Shown: piece after piece, positions 60,623-64,000 of the stretch
How positions within the stretch are numbered: position 1 is the first letter of the stretch
Layout: every line of letters begins with the position of its first letter
NCBI RefSeq assembly: GCF_029784165.1
Contig: NC_073696.1
Coordinates: 151,892,372-151,956,371, forward strand
Reading direction: 5' to 3'
From: Wyeomyia smithii
Lineage: Eukaryota > Arthropoda > Insecta > Diptera > Culicidae
DNA: 64,000 nucleotides
The notes under the pieces: generated by a model
What the model was told of the DNA's origin: nothing
The model's input: only the letters and a program-made list of their open reading frames with translations
Database searches by the model: none
Translations under genes and position numbers: made by a program

Positions 60623-61488
60623 CACTAACAGCGTACCGGAATACGCGATAGGAGAATTTAGAAAATTAATTGAAAACTATGCGGACATATTTTGTCTACC
60701 GCAGGAAGCTTTATCAACTAACAATTTTTATAAGCAGAATATAAACCTGACAGACAATGTGCCAGTTTATATTCCAAATTATAAAACAATTCATTGTCAA
60801 AAAGACAAAATTACGCGTCAAGTGGACAAAATGTTGAATGAAAAAATTATTGAACCGTCTTTTTCACCGTACAACAACCCTATTTTGTTAGTACCAAAGA
60901 AAAGTGAAACAAATACTAAACAAGAAAATACTAGCCGACAAGTTTCCACTACCAAGAATTGATGCTACACTTGATCAACTTGATAGAGCTAAATTTTTCA
61001 GCACTTTGGATCTGATGTCAGGATTTCATCAGATACCGCTCGATGAAAATTCAAGGAAATACACCTAATTTTCTACACAATCAGATCATTTCCAATGTAC
61101 AAGAATGCCATTCGGACTAAATATAAGCCCGAACAGTTTTCAAAGAATGATGACAATTGCGATGGCTGGTTTTACACCAGAAATGGCTTTTGTCTATATT
61201 GATGATATAATAGTAACTGGATGCTCAGTGAAACATCATTTGAATAATTTAACTAAAGTATTCGACAGACTACGCGTGTACAATCTTAAATTAAACCCGA
61301 GCAAATGCAAATTTTTTAGTAACGAAGTAATATATTTAGGACACAAAATATCTGACAAAGGTATTTTGCCAGACAACTCAAAATTCGATGCAATAAAAAT
61401 TATCCCATACCAAAGAACAGTGACGAAGTGCGACGATTTGTTGCATTTTACAACTATTACCGCAAATTCGTTCCAAATTTCGCAGTAA
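60594..61488 (+). pseudogene. Reverse transcriptase region of element 3
   Basis: Pieces in different frames: VPVYIPNYKTIHCQKDKI and EPSFSPYNNPILLVPKK (60594-60962); then KILADKFPLPRIDATLDQL and FSTLDLMSGFHQIPL (about 60928-61065), with TAA near 61066; then MPFGLNISPNSFQRMM and the catalytic VYIDDIIV (about 61192-61215) in 61105-61488. The RLVVDYR-type segment normally between VPKK and LADKFPLP is largely missing, so there is a deletion near 60900-60928. Confidence 0.85.
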
Positions 61489-62390
61489 TAGCACATCCAT
61501 TAAAACAATTACTTAAGAAAAAACAACAATTCATTTGGTCAGAGCAATGCCAAAAAGCATTCAATACATTAAAACATTACCTTTTATCACCACAAATACT
61601 TCAATTTCCCGACTTTACAAAAACATTTATTTTAACCACAGACGCTTCAGATGTCGGATGTGGAGCAGTTTTGTCGCAAATTACAGACGACGATGAGTTA
61701 CCCGTAGCCTTCGCGAGTAAAACATTTACCCAAGGTGAACGTAACAAAGCAGTTATTTTAAAAGAGTTAACAGCAATTCATTGGGCTTTTACCTATTTCA
61801 AATCTTATTTATATGGAAACAAATTCATTGTTAAGACAGACCATAGACCACTTGTGTTTCTGTTCGGTATGAAAGACCCAACATCGAAACTGACAAGAAT
61901 GCGTCTTGATCTGTGTGAATTTGATTTCGAAATACAGTACATCAAAGGGAAGGACAACGTGGGAGCGGACGCGTTATCACGTGTTGTCATTTCCTCTGAT
62001 GAACTCAAACAAAATTCCATCTCAATGGTAAATACAAGATCTATGACACGAAGTCAAGAATCAAAAATTATACAAAATAAGACGGAGTGCGAGTCCAAGA
62101 TTGATCACCTTGCGATGTACACTACCGAAAATTTAAGCGATTGTATAAAGTTAATGAAATTACAAACAAAATTCGAAAATGACTATGTCGAATTTGCAGT
62201 ATATACAAAAGCGCGAATAATACCAAAGCAAAATGAACAGGTAACCAGTTACCAATTCAAAATACAAAACGGTAATGGAAGTCAAATTGTCAAATTTGCA
62301 CTTACAAAAATCGAAGAAATTATGAAAAAGATGAAAATAAATAAAATTGCGCTGTCTCGAGACGATGAAATATTTAAAGAAAAGAAATGA
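61428..62390 (+). pseudogene. RNase H region of element 3
   Basis: 320 open residues. FVAFYNYYRKFVPNFA (the RT-RNase H junction), then ILTTDASDVGCGAVLSQI (first Asp, about 61638), the catalytic Glu in ILKELTAIHWAF (about 61762), and TDHRPLVFLF (about 61839). It ends with a connection region GKDNVGADALSR (about 61950) and a poorly conserved spacer. RNase H removes the RNA template during reverse transcription. Confidence 0.85.
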
Positions 62391-62485
62391 GTAATAAAGC
62401 ATTAAAGAATATGCAAATAATAATTTATAAACCAGCAATATTCATTAGTGATGTTTGCAAGGTAAAAGAATTTTAAAAAGCCACC

Positions 62486-63487
62486 ATGAAACACCCAACA
62501 GGAGGACATATCGGACAACACCGATTGTACCTTAAATTAAGAGAAATATATGCATGGCGAAATATGAGGAAATCAATTTCTCAATTCATTAAGGCCTGTG
62601 AATTGTGCAAATTAAACAAAATAACAAAACATACAAAGGAGTGTACTACAATAACTACTACACCCTCAAAACCATTCGAAGTAGTAGCTATCGACACGAT
62701 AGGACCTCTACCAAAATCGAATAACAACAATAGATACGCTGTAACAATACAGTGTGAATTAACAAAATATATAGTCTTAATACCAATACCAACCAAAGAA
62801 GCTAACGTCATAGCAAAAACATTAGTGGACAATTTTATATTAATATACGGAAAATTTTTAGAATTAAAGTTTGATCAGGGCACAGAGTATAAAAACGAAA
62901 TACTTGACCAGATCTGCAAATATTTAAAAATCAAACAAACATTCGCTACAGCTTACCATCCACAGACAATTGGCTCGTTGGAGAGGAACCACAGGTGTCT
63001 AAACGAATACCTGAGATCCTTCGTCAACGAACACCAATCTGACTGGGATGATTGGCTACCATATTATGCATTAACTTACAATTCAACACCACATACAGAT
63101 CACGGATACACACCTTACGAGTTAGTATTCGGATTTAAACCACGACTACCACAAGAGACATATGACAATACAATAGACCCCGTATACAATTTCGAACAAT
63201 ACAGTAAAGAAATGAAGTATAAAATACAGAAGTCCAACGAGATAGCAAAACAAAAATTAATAGATCAAAAATATCAGAGGAAAGAAGTGCTCGACAAAAA
63301 TGTAAACCCGTTGCTTATTCAAATTAATGATACAGTATATTTGCAAACAGAAAATAGAAAGAAACTAAATTCGTTCTACAACGGACCATACAAAATCACA
63401 AAAATTATAGATCCAAATTGTGAAATAAGACACATTCACTCAAATCAAACATTCACAGTACACAAAAACAGACTTATAAGAGCATGA
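62486..63487 (+). CDS. Integrase region of element 3
   Basis: 333 open residues. Zinc-binding HPTGGHIGQHRL...CELC (62490-62620); catalytic Asp in VVAIDTIGPLP (about 62694), Asp in KFDQGTEYKN (about 62872), Glu in GSLERNHRCLNEY (about 62981); then a C-terminal module YLQTENRKKLNSFYNGPYKI. This domain is uninterrupted and keeps all catalytic residues, though the rest of pol is broken. The true start is upstream in pol, because there is no separate start signal. It would insert the DNA copy into the genome. Confidence 0.88.
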   Translation: MKHPTGGHIGQHRLYLKLREIYAWRNMRKSISQFIKACELCKLNKITKHTKECTTITTTPSKPFEVVAIDTIGPLPKSNNNNRYAVTIQCELTKYIVLIPIPTKEANVIAKTLVDNFILIYGKFLELKFDQGTEYKNEILDQICKYLKIKQTFATAYHPQTIGSLERNHRCLNEYLRSFVNEHQSDWDDWLPYYALTYNSTPHTDHGYTPYELVFGFKPRLPQETYDNTIDPVYNFEQYSKEMKYKIQKSNEIAKQKLIDQKYQRKEVLDKNVNPLLIQINDTVYLQTENRKKLNSFYNGPYKITKIIDPNCEIRHIHSNQTFTVHKNRLIRA

Positions 63488-63679
63488 AAACCATGTTACC
63501 AAATCAAGACAAATATCATCAAAAATTATTAGAATGTAACCCAAATTATACCAATATTGTAAAGGTGAGCAACAAGGCATTTTTCACGATTTATAAAACA
63601 ATTATTGACAACAATTACAGAAAACTCTACCTATCCTTTTTCAGAATGATCCTTCGGCTTCACCCTCCAGATCATTCTT

Positions 63680-63689
63680 GGGGAGGAGA
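63680..63689 (+). promoter_or_regulatory. Polypurine tract of element 3
   Basis: GGGGAGGAGA just before TGTAAGC. Confidence 0.8.
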
Positions 63690-64000
63690 TGTAAGCTGAA
63701 ACCTCACGAGGATAACATGATCCTCCAAATTTTATTAACTTTCCAAAAGGACCCAGAAAACTTATTCCCACGGGCCGGATAGTCAAACATCTTCCAAATT
63801 ATTCCAATGACAAGTGTTGCATATGACATTAACCATACACAAACCACTTCTTTCCCACCGAACTAACCCAATTCCTAAAACCCATGTTACTTAACAAATC
63901 CTTATTCTAACATACGATTTCCCACGACAAGTGTTGCATATGACAACTAGCCACCGAGCTAGCCAAATTCCTAAAAACATGTTTCACCACAAATCCTGAT
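63690..64000 (+). repeat. 3' LTR of element 3 (incomplete at the window edge)
   Basis: Starts TGTAAGCTGAAACC. Contains an internal direct repeat of about 115 bp: ACAAGTGTTGCATATGACA at about 63812 and 63929, each followed by a CACCGA(A/G)CTA(A/G)CC(A/C)AATTCCTAAAA stretch. The right end is outside the window. Confidence 0.7.

Noticed and set aside
63600..63700. An env gene after the integrase of element 3
   Set aside because: Only about 200 nt separate the integrase stop from the LTR; the small frame there is too short, although a TTTTTCAG acceptor-like site is present.

Overview
The window is AT-rich eukaryotic DNA packed with repeats: GT-AG introns, tRNA-headed SINE, LINEs, Ty3-type LTR elements, hAT and other MITEs, satellites, and (TA)n and (TAA)n runs. 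Several repeats resemble families I associate with culicine mosquitoes (the TAGGG-type foldbacks with GCGTTATGT arms, the 'agaaaggtatagcaatcac' repeat, the roughly 125-bp 'accggaagtcgcc' tandem). A dipteran, probably a mosquito, is my inference; nothing fixes the species. I recognise no conserved single-copy host gene. The coding content is almost all mobile-element protein.

Layout: 1-493 (TAA)n; 735-7204 a 173-bp satellite of about 35 units with a 384-bp hAT MITE inside; 7666-8600 two (TA)n runs with a 0.5-kb inverted-repeat element between them; 8620-9960 a decayed copy of a proline-rich gene; 10.5-20.3 kb a gene-poor stretch of hAT MITEs and foldbacks; 20341-30074 a MULE-type DNA transposon (transposase, Ulp1-like protease, PHD finger) split by a young, apparently intact Ty3-type retrotransposon (21421-27248, identical LTRs, 4-bp target duplication); 30-34 kb more MITEs; 33.7-35.3 kb the second, inverted and better preserved copy of the proline-rich gene, with three exons and clean splice sites; 35.5-36.2 kb a SINE with a long ATA tail; 37047-46450 a second Ty3-type element interrupted by a 4.6-kb LINE; 46839-47551 more of the 173-bp satellite; 48.06-49.3 kb a second, truncated copy of that LINE; 50.5-52.6 kb a tandem array with a 695-bp higher-order period; 53.2-54.0 kb a TTAA-type MITE carrying hairpin minisatellites; 54.1-58.3 kb a large nested foldback; 58.5-59.3 kb a 125-bp tandem; 59.7-64.0 kb a third Ty3-type element, cut at its 5' side by (TA)n and running off the window inside its 3' LTR.

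The most notable signals are: six short stem-loops in the 3' leader of the young retrotransposon, whose stems change with compensating or wobble-compatible substitutions; a zinc-ribbon/proline-rich gene in two inverted copies 25 kb apart, one intron of which is almost entirely (TA)n; and a hairpin element whose loop is in opposite orientation in its two copies. The nesting gives relative ages: LINE after Ty3 element 2; Ty3 element 1 after the MULE; hAT MITE after the satellite.
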